Position numbers and translations under genes: made by a program. Shown here piece after piece: positions 24,360-34,240 of a DNA stretch of 64,000 nucleotides. Where the stretch lies: NCBI GenBank assembly GCA_902564535.1, contig CACFBG010000001.1, positions 124,001-188,000 of the forward strand, given 5' to 3'. Positions within the stretch are counted from its first letter, which is position 1, and every line of letters begins with the position of its first letter. The notes under the pieces are model-generated. The model was not told the origin of the DNA, did not search any database, and saw nothing but the letters and a program-made list of their open reading frames with translations. The DNA comes from an uncultured Prochlorococcus sp. (GTDB lineage Bacteria > Cyanobacteriota > Cyanobacteriia > PCC-6307 > Cyanobiaceae).

Positions 24360-25310
24360 ATGGCCTCCTCACGTCTTAAAAGTCGGAGAAACCAAGAGCA
24401 AGGGTCAAAATCATCAAGAATAGCCATCGCTATTCTTGCCACCATAGGTCTTGTAGATACAGGTTCTATAACCCTAGATCGATGGGGATTAATTGGATCT
24501 TTGTCTTGTCCTGGAGGCATGACAGGTTGTGACAAGGTTCTTAATAGCCCATGGGGAACGATATTTGAAAATGAAACATTGATTATTCCATTATCATTTA
24601 TAGGATTTCTAAGTTATTTAATTCTTTTATCAATGGCAATATTGCCATTGATTCTCAATAAAAATTTAAATAAAAATAATATTACTAGAAATACTTGGTG
24701 GATTTTATTTTATAGTTCATGTGTAATGAGTGCTTTTAGCCTATTTCTAATAGGCTTAATGATTTATAAAATTCAAGCTTTTTGTTTCTTTTGTATACTA
24801 TCAGCAATTATATCAATCTTAATCCTATTTTTGTCAATATTAGGAGGAGCATGGGATAATTTGGAACAGTTATTTTTTAGAGGGATTTTGCTATCTCTTT
24901 CAATTCTCATAAGTAGTTTGATCTGGTCCTCAAATGTTGACCCTAGCCTTTCAATTGCCAATAATTCTTCCAATGGGCTGCCGCCTCCTGTACTTTCTCA
25001 AAGTAATGTAGAAAAGATTGAATTTGCTAAGTTTTTAACTGCTAAGGATGTTGCTATGTATAGTGCATATTGGTGTCCTCATTGTCATGATCAAAAGGAA
25101 CTTTTTGGTCGCAAAGCATATGAAAATTTAAATATCATTGAATGCGCAAAAGATGGTTACAATAATCAAAGTGATTTTTGCGATAAAAAAGGAATAAATG
25201 TTTACCCATCTTGGGAAATTAATGGAGAAATCAATGAAGGAGTCAAGTCTTTGCAAGAATTAGCAGAGATAACCGGATATAAAAAGTTTTCAAATAATTT
25301 CCAAGATTAA
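24360..25310 (+). CDS. VKOR-thioredoxin fusion, disulfide-forming membrane protein
   Basis: A 316-residue fusion: an N-terminal vitamin-K-epoxide-reductase (VKOR) domain with four to five spans and a C-terminal thioredoxin-like domain. The VKOR loop cysteines are C50 and C57 (SCPGGMTGC), and the quinone-side CxxC is at 142-145 (CFFC). The thioredoxin motif is CPHC at 239-242. The protein oxidises disulfide substrates in the lumen or periplasm and passes electrons to quinone. Fusions of this type are known in cyanobacteria. Its 3' end overlaps nadB on the other strand by 4 bases. Confidence 0.93.
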   Translation: MASSRLKSRRNQEQGSKSSRIAIAILATIGLVDTGSITLDRWGLIGSLSCPGGMTGCDKVLNSPWGTIFENETLIIPLSFIGFLSYLILLSMAILPLILNKNLNKNNITRNTWWILFYSSCVMSAFSLFLIGLMIYKIQAFCFFCILSAIISILILFLSILGGAWDNLEQLFFRGILLSLSILISSLIWSSNVDPSLSIANNSSNGLPPPVLSQSNVEKIEFAKFLTAKDVAMYSAYWCPHCHDQKELFGRKAYENLNIIECAKDGYNNQSDFCDKKGINVYPSWEINGEINEGVKSLQELAEITGYKKFSNNFQD

Positions 25311-26983
25311 GTATTAACTGGTCTAGTTGATATCTCTTTGCCTAATCTCTGTTGAGAGTGACATTGCCAATAAGGCAATGTCATTTGGAAATCATTCCTA
25401 AAATGGCCGCCCCTACTTTCTTTTCTAAATAAAGAGGCTTGAAGCATCAATTTGGTAGCAATTTGCCTATGATGTAAATCCAAAAGTAGATTTAAATCAC
25501 GACTTGAATCATCATTTAAATCATATTTTATGCCAACACTATTTGATCGAACTAGCTCCAGCAAAGGTTGCTGTTCTATTTTAGATTCCAACTTTATAAC
25601 TTGTTCTAAAGCATTTTGCATTCCTTTAAAACTTCTCTTTACGCCTGCTTCAGCCCAACACAAATCGCGCAATTTTTTAATATCAATCATTAAGGAATTA
25701 GAGGTAATGTTATTTAATCTTAAGTCGCATTTTTTTGAAATTAGGGTGTAATTTTTGTTAAAATTTTGATTATTTAAATTGTAATTAATGCTAGCCATCT
25801 GCTTTGCAAAGATAATACATTCCATCAATGAATTACTGGCTAATCTATTTGCTCCATGTAAGCCTGTTGAAGCGACTTCTCCAACAGCATATAAACCAGG
25901 CAAAGTCGTTGAAGCATCCAAATTAGTCGCAATCCCACCCATCCAATAATGAGCAGCAGGTGCAACAGGTATTGGCTTATTAAAAGGATCTAAACCCAAT
26001 TCTCGACAATTTTTGATGATATGTGGAAATCTTGCTTCAAGTCTTTTGAATGGAATTGGACTTAAATCCAAGCCAAAGCTACTTACATTATTTTTCTTCA
26101 TTGCATCTACTAATGCCTTACTAACTTGATCTCTAGAAGCAAGGTTGCCTCCTTTTAAATTTGCAATAGGACTATTGCCATATTGATCTATCAAAATGGC
26201 TCCCTCTCCTCTTAAAGCTTCGGAAAGCAAAAAACATGGTGCACCTTCTAGGTGTAATGCAGTGGGATGAAATTGAACAAATTCCAAATTCTCAATTGTT
26301 GCGCCCGCCTTCCAAGCCAAGGCAATACCTTCTCCACATGCTTGGGGTGGATTGGTCGTATTTGCAAATAAATGGCCTCCGCCACCTGTCGCCAAAACAA
26401 CTGCTTTTGAGTAAATCCAAGTAAGACTTACACCCTTTAGAACTTGCACTCCTTGACATTTTTTATTGCTTACCAAAAGTTGAGTTACTCGCGTACCTCG
26501 CTGATGACAAATATTTGCTCTATTATTTACTTGATCTACAAGAACATTTGTTAAGGCTTTACCTGTACTATCTTTAACATGTAATACACGTCTAAAGCTA
26601 TGGGCTGCCTCTAAGGTCCTAGCTAGATTCCCCGACGCATCTTTATCAAATTCCATCCCTAATTGTTGAAGACTTTCTATAGCCTTAGGCGCCTGATTAA
26701 CAAACATTCTGACCGCATCAGCATCACATAACCCTGCTCCAGCATTCAGAGTGTCTTTAATATGACTATCTAAAGAATCATCTTCTCCAACTACTGCTGC
26801 CATTCCACCTTGGGCCCATCGACTTGAAGAAAGCCTTCCTTGATTCCCATTTAACAACAAAACTTTTAGATGCGAGGGCAACTCTAAGCAAGTCATCAAA
26901 CCTGCTGCTCCAGCCCCAACAACTACTACATCCCACATTTCTAAATCATTAGATCGGATAATGGAATGGGAACCTAAACTCAT
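25307..26983 (-). CDS. nadB: L-aspartate oxidase
   Basis: A 558-residue flavoenzyme that converts aspartate to iminoaspartate in NAD synthesis. The FAD-binding GAGAAG is at residues 23-28; SSRWAQGGMAAVVGEDDS and later HPTALHLEG, LRGEGAILID and LYAVGEVASTGLHGANRLASNSL match NadB rather than succinate dehydrogenase. The C-terminal helical region has a normal length. It begins 10 bases after the DUF3120 gene on the same strand. Confidence 0.95.
   Translation of the reverse strand: MSLGSHSIIRSNDLEMWDVVVVGAGAAGLMTCLELPSHLKVLLLNGNQGRLSSSRWAQGGMAAVVGEDDSLDSHIKDTLNAGAGLCDADAVRMFVNQAPKAIESLQQLGMEFDKDASGNLARTLEAAHSFRRVLHVKDSTGKALTNVLVDQVNNRANICHQRGTRVTQLLVSNKKCQGVQVLKGVSLTWIYSKAVVLATGGGGHLFANTTNPPQACGEGIALAWKAGATIENLEFVQFHPTALHLEGAPCFLLSEALRGEGAILIDQYGNSPIANLKGGNLASRDQVSKALVDAMKKNNVSSFGLDLSPIPFKRLEARFPHIIKNCRELGLDPFNKPIPVAPAAHYWMGGIATNLDASTTLPGLYAVGEVASTGLHGANRLASNSLMECIIFAKQMASINYNLNNQNFNKNYTLISKKCDLRLNNITSNSLMIDIKKLRDLCWAEAGVKRSFKGMQNALEQVIKLESKIEQQPLLELVRSNSVGIKYDLNDDSSRDLNLLLDLHHRQIATKLMLQASLFRKESRGGHFRNDFQMTLPYWQCHSQQRLGKEISTRPVNT
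25359..25383. repeat. Perfect 10-bp stem-loop at the 3' end of nadB / after the VKOR gene
   Basis: TGACATTGCC (25359-25368) is exactly complementary to GGCAATGTCA (25374-25383), loop AATAA. It falls 49 bases past the VKOR stop codon and within the last codons of nadB on the other strand, so it could act as a terminator for VKOR transcripts, though no real T-run follows. Confidence 0.45.
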
Positions 26984-26993
26984 TTAGCGTTAT

Positions 26994-27770
26994 TTAAATC
27001 AATCCACTCAAGCGAGGTTGAAAAAAAGCTGTTACCAAAAAAAGACCATCAACCCACAAAGTTGTACTTAAAGCAGCACTCGCAACAATCCATATTGATC
27101 CATCTGAATCATCGAGTGTTGCTCTTTTTCTTAATCTATATGCAACAAATCCAATTAAAGTAGCTGCAATAATTAATAAGCAAATAGCCCTAAAATTAAC
27201 AAGCTGGAGAGCAGTTAAATGCAAGATTTCTGGAGCGTCTTGCAAAGAAGCTTGAACCACATCAGGCCAATTTTTCATTACTCCAGTCAAAACCATCAAC
27301 AAATCAGTTAATGCGGTGCCCAATAAACAAGCTACGTAAAAAACAGCTCCTAATCTCCATCGAGTAAATATTCCAATCAAGGCTATTGGGAGCGCAACCG
27401 CTTCAACGGGTATATGAAGGACAGGATATTCTCGCAACCATCCCCAATACAAGGAGCCTCCTAGCCAGCTTCCGCTAACTCCTACCAATAGAGACCCCAC
27501 ATTAAACCATCTATCTCCTCCTAGAAGCCCAAGCAATGCACCGGCAAGTACAATAAAAATGCTAAACAAACATGCTGAAAGAGGGTTAAAGTGAGCCCAA
27601 GGAGCTTGCAAAAAGACTGGTAGGACTACCAATGCTCCTGTAAAAAATTGCAGGGTGCTATCAGTAGATAAATATGGATCACCCAAAAATCCAACAGAAT
27701 TGTCTCCTGAAGTCATTTCTGTCTTTATCATTGTTTTTTTGCTTGCCAAATCCGAATTGCTTAAGGACAC
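26994..27770 (-). CDS. DUF3120 membrane protein
   Basis: A 258-residue protein with about six membrane spans after a 35-residue polar N-terminus. It shows the DUF3120 pattern: VLPVFLQAPWAHFNPLSACLF, then GDRWFNVGSLLVGVSGSWLGGSLYWGWLREYPVLHIPVEAVALP, and LWVDGLFLVTAFFQPRLSG at the end. The family is cyanobacteria-specific with no known function. The gene is just upstream of nadB and divergent from uppP. Confidence 0.85.
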   Translation of the reverse strand: MSLSNSDLASKKTMIKTEMTSGDNSVGFLGDPYLSTDSTLQFFTGALVVLPVFLQAPWAHFNPLSACLFSIFIVLAGALLGLLGGDRWFNVGSLLVGVSGSWLGGSLYWGWLREYPVLHIPVEAVALPIALIGIFTRWRLGAVFYVACLLGTALTDLLMVLTGVMKNWPDVVQASLQDAPEILHLTALQLVNFRAICLLIIAATLIGFVAYRLRKRATLDDSDGSIWIVASAALSTTLWVDGLFLVTAFFQPRLSGLI

Positions 27771-27899
27771 TGCTTTTGTTGGCCAAATAAAGAAATCAAT
27801 GCTCCTGCATCAATCAAATTTAATGAACCTTATAAGACTGTCATACCTGCTTTGAAATCAGTATGAGAATTCTTTATTTGGCATAACGTCTTTATTGAA

Positions 27900-28772
27900 A
27901 TGGATCCAAGCATGAGTCACATTTTTGCTGACATTAAAATCATTCAAACATGCTGGGAATACTTTATTTTAGGCATTATTCAAGGAATCACCGAATTTCT
28001 TCCAATTAGCAGCACTGCGCATCTAAAAGTTTTACCAATACTTTTCGGATGGGATGATCCTGGTTTTTCTATATCAGCGGCAATTCAACTTGGAAGCATC
28101 ATTGCGGTAATTATTTATTTTAGAGAGGATCTAAGAAAAATAATAAACGGAATAAGCCAAGCATTCTATTTAGGTAATTGGAAAAGCTCCCATGCTCAGC
28201 TAGGGATAGGAATCATTCAAGGGACATTACCTATTTTATTCGCTGGGATAGGAATCAAACTTTTCTTGCCTAATTTTGATATTTCTCCTCTACGAAGCAT
28301 TCCTTCAATATCTTTTTTCTCAATTATAATGGCCTTATTTTTAGCCTATGGAGAAAGAATAGGTAAACGTAGAAAAAACATTACTGATATCACAGGAAAA
28401 GATAGTCTTTTCATTGGCTTTGGACAAATGCTTGCCATTATTCCAGGGGTATCTAGATCTGGCATTACTTTAACTACAGCATTAATTCATGGGTTCAAAA
28501 GGAAAGATGCTGCCAGATTCTCTTTCCTTCTAGGTATTCCAGCAATTTCCATTTCAGGGTTAGTAGAATTCAAAAAAGCATTTTCTACTGATTTATCAAG
28601 TGCATTCTTACCATTAACTATTGGAATAATAACTTCGGCATTCGTCTCTTGGATTGCAATTGATTGGATTATTAAATACCTAGAAAAAAGTAATACTCAA
28701 ATTTTTATCATGTATAGATTAATATTTGGCGTTACTTTAATAATATGGTGGCTAAACTTCCAATATCATTAA
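27900..28772 (+). CDS. uppP: Undecaprenyl-diphosphatase
   Basis: A 290-residue membrane phosphatase (BacA family) that recycles undecaprenyl diphosphate to the monophosphate lipid carrier of cell-wall and polysaccharide synthesis. The first motif is QGITEFLPISSTAHL near residues 28-42 and the second is IPGVSRSGITLT near 185, both with the expected catalytic residues. Eight or so spans follow the usual layout. A start at Met5 is equally possible. The carrier it regenerates is also used by PMT-type transferases, of which several are coded in this window. Confidence 0.95.
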   Translation: MDPSMSHIFADIKIIQTCWEYFILGIIQGITEFLPISSTAHLKVLPILFGWDDPGFSISAAIQLGSIIAVIIYFREDLRKIINGISQAFYLGNWKSSHAQLGIGIIQGTLPILFAGIGIKLFLPNFDISPLRSIPSISFFSIIMALFLAYGERIGKRRKNITDITGKDSLFIGFGQMLAIIPGVSRSGITLTTALIHGFKRKDAARFSFLLGIPAISISGLVEFKKAFSTDLSSAFLPLTIGIITSAFVSWIAIDWIIKYLEKSNTQIFIMYRLIFGVTLIIWWLNFQYH

Positions 28773-28830
28773 ATCTAGTTCATGTAATATATGAATGTCA
28801 TTTCTATCCAACTAATTTTATGTATGTTTC

Positions 28831-30189
28831 ATGAATAACACATATACACAAAAATATATAGCACCTGCAATTATTGAATCAGTAGAGCCTAATTCGATTG
28901 GTGAAGAACTCGGCTTTGAACCGGGAGACAAATTATTACGAGTTAATGGAATACAGCCAAGGGACTTAATTGATTATCGTTTGTTAATTGTTGAAGAAGT
29001 ATTGAAACTTGAAATAATAGATCTTAATGGCAATATTCATCATATCAATATAGAAAAAGATCCTGATGAGGGACTTGGATTGATTTTTACAGAAGCTCTG
29101 TTTGATGGGCTAATGCAATGTAACAATAAATGTCCTTTTTGCTTTATAGATCAGCAACCTGGAGGCAAAAGAAAAAGTCTCTATCTTAAAGATGATGACT
29201 ATAGATTGAGTTTTCTATATGGATCATATCTAACTCTGACAAATCTGACTAATGATGACTGGGAGAGAATAGAAAAACAAAGATTATCTCCCTTATTTGT
29301 ATCAGTACATTCAACAAATCCAGTTCTTCGCAAAAAACTACTTAGAAATTCCCAAAGTGGTTCAATTATGCAGCAAATCAAATGGCTTGCTGAAAGAAAA
29401 TTACAAATACATGCTCAAGTTGTTGTTTGTCCTGGCTTAAATGATGAAGAAAATTTAGAAGAAACTCTCAATGATTTAGCTAGATATGGAACTGGAGAAT
29501 GGCCCGCTGTTATTTCAACGGCGGTTGTACCCGTTGGATTAACTCGGTTTCGTCCAGATAATGATGGTCTTAAAGCTGTAAATGAATTATGCGCAAGAAA
29601 AACTATCAATCAGGTTGAAGTCCTTCAAAGAAAATTCAAAGAAAATCTAGGATCTAACTTCGCTTGGTTATCCGATGAATGGTACTTAATAGCAGGGAAA
29701 GAACTTCCTGAAAAAATCTCTTATGAAAATTTTCCTCAACAAGAAAATGGCGTTGGTAGCATTAGAGCATTCTTAGCAGAGATGAATCACGCAACAAGAG
29801 TGCTTCCAAAAAAACTAATTAAGCCAAGAGAATGTAGCTGGGTCGTCGGGAAGCTTGTAGAAAAGGCCCTTCAGGAAGCCTGCCAAAGATTGAATGCGAT
29901 AAAAGGGCTAACTTTGCATCTTCATGGCCTGGAAAGCCCTTACTGGGGGCAAGAAAAAATTGTTACTGGACTACTAACTGGTCAAGACCTAATTACTGGA
30001 TTAAAAAATGCTGAACTAGGCGAACTATTACTCTTGCCTTCTGTGATGCTCAGACATGATCAACCAATTTTTCTTGATGACATGCATCTGGAGCAAGTAG
30101 AAGATTGTTTAGGGGTATCGATCTGTATTGTGGATGGAGCAGATGAAATAGTATCTGCCGCGATAGGAGATTGCGCACCAACTCTCTAA
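28831..30189 (+). CDS. TIGR03279 family PDZ / radical-SAM-like FeS protein
   Basis: A 452-residue protein of the family 'putative FeS-containing cyanobacterial oxidoreductase'. An N-terminal PDZ-like region (IIESVEPNSIGEELGFEPGDKLLRVNG) is followed by a radical-SAM-type cysteine triad C97, C101, C104 (CNNKCPFC) and a DUF512 C-terminal domain. The family is broadly conserved in cyanobacteria; the reaction is unknown. It is preceded by 58 bases of spacer after uppP and followed by the TolC-like gene. Confidence 0.9.
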   Translation: MNNTYTQKYIAPAIIESVEPNSIGEELGFEPGDKLLRVNGIQPRDLIDYRLLIVEEVLKLEIIDLNGNIHHINIEKDPDEGLGLIFTEALFDGLMQCNNKCPFCFIDQQPGGKRKSLYLKDDDYRLSFLYGSYLTLTNLTNDDWERIEKQRLSPLFVSVHSTNPVLRKKLLRNSQSGSIMQQIKWLAERKLQIHAQVVVCPGLNDEENLEETLNDLARYGTGEWPAVISTAVVPVGLTRFRPDNDGLKAVNELCARKTINQVEVLQRKFKENLGSNFAWLSDEWYLIAGKELPEKISYENFPQQENGVGSIRAFLAEMNHATRVLPKKLIKPRECSWVVGKLVEKALQEACQRLNAIKGLTLHLHGLESPYWGQEKIVTGLLTGQDLITGLKNAELGELLLLPSVMLRHDQPIFLDDMHLEQVEDCLGVSICIVDGADEIVSAAIGDCAPTL

Positions 30190-30213
30190 AATAATTAAAA
30201 TTTCTTATTTGCT

Positions 30214-31908
30214 GTGCGGAGGATTACTACAAGAATTGTTCTTCTAGCTAGTTTCCTGATTCCAGGGATCTATGCAGTCCAAGCAGAACAAGCTGCAAAT
30301 ATGAAAGGAAGCAATAAGTTGCTAGCTAAAAATTCAAAGCAGGTTTTTTCAGATTCTCTTAACTCTCTGAAAAAGTTATCATTAAATAATAAAATTAAAT
30401 CCAATAATAATAGCGCGCTTAACAAATTCAAGAGAAGAATTACTTATTTTGAAAGACTTAAATTAAATAAAAATATCTCTATTCCTCAAAATAATGAAGA
30501 GGTTTTAATCCAAGAAATACTTCCTATTACACTTAAAGAAGTCCAGAAATTAATGATCAGTAATAATCCTGATTTAAAGGTAATGAAGACTAGAGTTGAA
30601 CAAGAGTCTGAACTAGTTAAATCTTCAATTGCAAGATGGTATCCAACAATTAATCTAAATGCAAATGGATTGCCTGAATATTTAACTGCAGATAATTATA
30701 GAAATCCTGATTTTGGTTCAGATACAAAAACCAAACAATGGAAAACTTCCATGAGTGTGCAAGTTCAATGGAACTTAATCGACCCAATCCGTGTGCCAAC
30801 TATTGCAGCTGCAAAAGACTCTTATGAAAAAGCTAGAGATTCATATTTAATTACACTTAGAGATTTAAAACTTAGAGCAGCTAATCAATATTTCTTATTA
30901 CAACGTGCAGATGAAGGAGTCAGAATCGGCAAACAATCAATGCAAGCTTCTTTAATAAGCCTGAGAGATGCTAAAGCTCGTTTTGAAGCTGGAGTTGCAA
31001 CAAGACTCGAAGTGCTCGAAGCAGAAACACAATTAGCAAGAGATAAGCAACTTTTGACAGGCAAACTTGGAGATCAAAAAATTACACGTCGGTCAATTGC
31101 AAATACATTAAATCTACCTCAAGGAACAACTCCTATAGCTGCATCTTCAGCGAAAGTTATAGGAACATGGCAAGCATCACTTCAAGAAAGCATAATAGCG
31201 GCCTATTCGTTTAGAGAAGAGCTAAATAGGCTACTATTAGATATTTCTATAAATAATAATAATGCAAACATAGCCCTTGGAGCTACTCAACCAACTATCA
31301 GTCTTTCTAATAATCTAAGTTATACAAATACCAAAGGACAATCAGGAATTAGTTCTACTTCATCAATAGATATGGATGATTATTCTTCATCCATTAGCAA
31401 CTCAATAGCAATTAATGCAAATTGGACAATATTTGATGGAGGGAGGGCAAAAGCTCTTTATAAATACAATAAATTAAAAGCAAAAGAAGCTGAAGAGTCT
31501 TTTATCTCCAGGAAAAATAGTATAAGGCAAGAAGTTGAAGAAAGTTTCTTTAATCTGCAAACAGCCAATCAAGATATTGCAACAACGACAAGAGAAGTGT
31601 TGGCCTCTAGGGAATCATTAAGATTAGCAAGGTTAAGATTTCAAGCAGGAGTTACTACGCAGAGAGAAGTTGTTAATAATCAAAGAGATTTAACACAAGC
31701 AGAAGTTCGTTATTCTGATGCAATCACTAATTATAATAGAAGCCTTTCTCAATTACAAAGGCGAACAGGTATCGACCCAGTAAAAGCCTGCGAATCTAAG
31801 ATATCAACTTCTAGTGAAGTTGATAAAGATAACTTAATTGATATGCCTATAGAGCCATTTCCATTAATTCCAGCATGTGAAGCATCAACAATCCAAAGGA
31901 AAGAATGA
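30214..31908 (+). CDS. TolC-like outer membrane efflux protein
   Basis: A 564-residue protein with a signal peptide (hydrophobic residues 7-18, cleavage probably after VQA) read from a GTG at 30214. A polar linker of about 85 residues, rich in Asn, Lys and Ser, precedes two outer-membrane-efflux repeats (about 110-310 and 335-520) with the usual helical-hairpin pattern, such as ARFEAGVATRLEVLEAETQLARDKQLL and ARLRFQAGVTTQREVVNNQRDLTQAEVRY. It forms a trimeric channel across the outer membrane for type I export or drug efflux. It overlaps the next gene by 4 bases. Confidence 0.92.
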   Translation: MRRITTRIVLLASFLIPGIYAVQAEQAANMKGSNKLLAKNSKQVFSDSLNSLKKLSLNNKIKSNNNSALNKFKRRITYFERLKLNKNISIPQNNEEVLIQEILPITLKEVQKLMISNNPDLKVMKTRVEQESELVKSSIARWYPTINLNANGLPEYLTADNYRNPDFGSDTKTKQWKTSMSVQVQWNLIDPIRVPTIAAAKDSYEKARDSYLITLRDLKLRAANQYFLLQRADEGVRIGKQSMQASLISLRDAKARFEAGVATRLEVLEAETQLARDKQLLTGKLGDQKITRRSIANTLNLPQGTTPIAASSAKVIGTWQASLQESIIAAYSFREELNRLLLDISINNNNANIALGATQPTISLSNNLSYTNTKGQSGISSTSSIDMDDYSSSISNSIAINANWTIFDGGRAKALYKYNKLKAKEAEESFISRKNSIRQEVEESFFNLQTANQDIATTTREVLASRESLRLARLRFQAGVTTQREVVNNQRDLTQAEVRYSDAITNYNRSLSQLQRRTGIDPVKACESKISTSSEVDKDNLIDMPIEPFPLIPACEASTIQRKE

Positions 31909-32717
31909 AAGACATTGAAATGCAGACTCTAAGTGAATCACAAATACATTCAATTCACGAATTACTTGACTGTGTAGCTGAACGACAAAGAAATGATTTT
32001 GGTACGATTAGTTCGGATGTCAAAATTGATGGTACTTTAATAACTGAATGTGATCGTTGGAGTGATTTTACTATTGTCGAAGGGTTATCAAAAATAACCA
32101 AGGGTTTTGGCATATTAAGCGAAGAAGGTTCACAAATTGTTCCTGACTCAGATAATTATTGGATCGTTGATCCATTAGATGGGACAACAAATTTTGCCGC
32201 TGGAATCCCATATTGGGCTATTTCCGCAGCTCATTTTGTTCAAGGCAAACCAGAAACCGCTTTTCTCGACATTCCCGCACTTCAACAAAGGCTAATTGCA
32301 ATTAAAGGAAAAGGAGTATGGTTAAACAATCAACCATTGACCATAGAATCAAGATTCAAACAAAACAGTCAACTTGTATCTCTATGTAGTAGATCTATAA
32401 GGATTTTACAAAGAAGGCCTAATAAACCTTTCCCAGGGAAAATTCGTTTACTAGGTGTTGCAAGCCTAAATATGACAAGTGTCGCAATTGGACAAACAAT
32501 TGCTGCATTAGAAGCAACACCAAAAATATGGGATTTAGCATCAGCGTGGCTAGTTTTATCAGAACTTTCTTGCCCTATGACATGGCTAAGTCAAGATCCT
32601 TCTACTATTAAGTCAGGACAAGACCTAAATGCAGTGAGTTTTCCGGTATTAGTGGCAAATTCACAAGAAGAGTTAAATAGATTAATTCCTTGGGGAGAAG
32701 AATTAATTAAAAACTAA
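31905..32717 (+). CDS. Inositol monophosphatase family phosphatase
   Basis: A 270-residue metal-dependent phosphatase. Family motifs are SEEG near residue 73, WIVDPLDGTTNFAAGIPYWAIS near 85-107 (metal-binding DPLDGT), and WDLASAWLVLSE near 215, where the aspartate completes the metal site. Substrates in this family include inositol phosphate, 3'-phosphoadenosine 5'-phosphate and fructose bisphosphate; sequence alone does not decide. It overlaps the TolC-like gene by 4 bases (ATGA). Confidence 0.9.
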   Translation: MKDIEMQTLSESQIHSIHELLDCVAERQRNDFGTISSDVKIDGTLITECDRWSDFTIVEGLSKITKGFGILSEEGSQIVPDSDNYWIVDPLDGTTNFAAGIPYWAISAAHFVQGKPETAFLDIPALQQRLIAIKGKGVWLNNQPLTIESRFKQNSQLVSLCSRSIRILQRRPNKPFPGKIRLLGVASLNMTSVAIGQTIAALEATPKIWDLASAWLVLSELSCPMTWLSQDPSTIKSGQDLNAVSFPVLVANSQEELNRLIPWGEELIKN

Positions 32718-32873
32718 AGTCATTCTCATATTGCTTTTGAGATGAATATAAAGTAATTATAAAAGTTTTCTTGAGACCTTTACTTATAAAAAAAGATTCA
32801 ATATGAATAAAAACATATAACTAACAAGTAGTTATATACGAGCTACCGTTACTAAGAGTAGGACTACAAAAGC

Positions 32874-33821
32874 GTGGATTTTAGATGGCGCAGTAAAACC
32901 CATGGGTTATTACGTAGCCTTTGGAAAGCTTATGAGAGCTGGTCTCGCTGTGATTGCGTTGATCTAAGTGCAGCATTTGCTTATTACACACTTCAATCAT
33001 TTTTTCCAATTTTATTGATATCACTTTCAGTTGCATCTTGGTTACTTGGGAAACAGCCTGGGCTTGATCAACAAATTATTAATTATGCAGCGCAAATTTT
33101 ACCGCCATCAGTAGTTGGTTTAGTTGAAACGACTTTGGTCAAGCTAGTTAATCAAGGCTTTGGAGCCGGATTATTAGGTGCAATCTTTCTAATGATCACA
33201 TCTGGCAATGCCTATTTAACTTTACAAAGAGGTTCTGACAGGCTTTGGGAAGATAGTTTACCTGCAAAAAAATTCCCTACATCATGGAAGATTCAAGCAT
33301 TTAGATTTATAAGGACAAGAGTTGAAGCATTTTTAATAGTTCTTTTAATTGGTGTATTAGTAGTTGTTGATCAAATTAGCACCAATATTAAAATGATTCC
33401 AGGTGCAGTTTTTGATGATTTAACTAAAACTATTCCATGGATTGCAACTACATTTTCAAAGATTCCAGTACTTGAAGTTGGTCAATTCGTAATTCCTTTT
33501 TTAAGTTTTTCCTTGATGGCCTTATTACTACAAGCTTTATTGCCTAGTCGAAGAGTTCCTATAAAGCCATTAGTTCCTGGGTCATTAATGATAGGTATTT
33601 TGCTTACAATTCTAAATTTAACAGTTAGCAGAAGTATTCTATCTCTTGGTAGTCGTTTTCAAGCTTATGGATTTATTGGAGGGGTTTTAGTATTAACTCT
33701 TTGGGTATGGATGATTGGTGTAATTATTTACTTTGGTCAATGCTGGAGTGTTGTTCTAGCAAGTATGACAATTAATAGGAGAGGGGCTCCTCAACGTCTT
33801 AATAATGAAATAACAAGGTAA
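32874..33821 (+). CDS. YihY/BrkB family membrane protein
   Basis: A 315-residue protein with six membrane spans, following the YihY (formerly RNase BN) pattern: DLSAAFAYYTLQSFFPILLISLSVASW at the first span, SGNAYLTLQRGSDRLW, and a C-terminal YGFIGGVLVLTLWVWMIGVIIYFGQCWS. The family is membrane-embedded and often named virulence factor BrkB; its function is unclear. The start is a GTG at 32874; 156 bases of AT-rich spacer precede it. Confidence 0.92.
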   Translation: MDFRWRSKTHGLLRSLWKAYESWSRCDCVDLSAAFAYYTLQSFFPILLISLSVASWLLGKQPGLDQQIINYAAQILPPSVVGLVETTLVKLVNQGFGAGLLGAIFLMITSGNAYLTLQRGSDRLWEDSLPAKKFPTSWKIQAFRFIRTRVEAFLIVLLIGVLVVVDQISTNIKMIPGAVFDDLTKTIPWIATTFSKIPVLEVGQFVIPFLSFSLMALLLQALLPSRRVPIKPLVPGSLMIGILLTILNLTVSRSILSLGSRFQAYGFIGGVLVLTLWVWMIGVIIYFGQCWSVVLASMTINRRGAPQRLNNEITR

Positions 33822-33853
33822 TCTTTACTTAAAAACAAATTGTCTATTTCCAT

Positions 33854-34192
33854 ATGCAAAAAAATGCTTCTTTAATTTGGTTCTTTTTATTAGCAATTCT
33901 GATTCTTCCAACAGCAGCAGGAAGGCTTTTACTAGATTTAGCAGGGGGAATTATTCTAATATTCTTTACTATAAGTTTAGTGTTGGCTTGCCTTGGATGG
34001 TTTTGGTGGAAAAAAATTAATGCAATAATGCAAACATGCAAGGTTTGTGGTGCAAAAAGTCTTTCTAATTCTAGTCAATGTATGATTTGTGGATCTAAGA
34101 TAAATACAGATATCAATTCTAATACTATGAATGTGGAGGCTAATCAAGCGACTATTGATATAATTGCAAAAGAAACAGAAGAAGGGAATTGA
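33854..34192 (+). CDS. Small membrane protein with a zinc-ribbon-like domain
   Basis: A 112-residue protein with two membrane spans in the first 55 residues and a soluble domain holding two CxxC pairs (CKVC and CMIC) separated by a short loop, as in a zinc ribbon. The C-terminal 35 residues are polar and acidic. I do not recognise a named family. The order of membrane domain then metal-binding domain is not likely to arise by chance. It follows the BrkB gene by 32 bases on the same strand. Confidence 0.72.
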   Translation: MQKNASLIWFFLLAILILPTAAGRLLLDLAGGIILIFFTISLVLACLGWFWWKKINAIMQTCKVCGAKSLSNSSQCMICGSKINTDINSNTMNVEANQATIDIIAKETEEGN

Positions 34193-34240
34193 AGTTTATG
34201 ATAGATATCGTTCAATCAACTTGCAAAACAACCATATATT

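Noticed and set aside
33844..34041. 65-codon minus-strand frame
   Set aside because: Antisense to the zinc-ribbon membrane protein, which has the better protein pattern (two spans, two CxxC).
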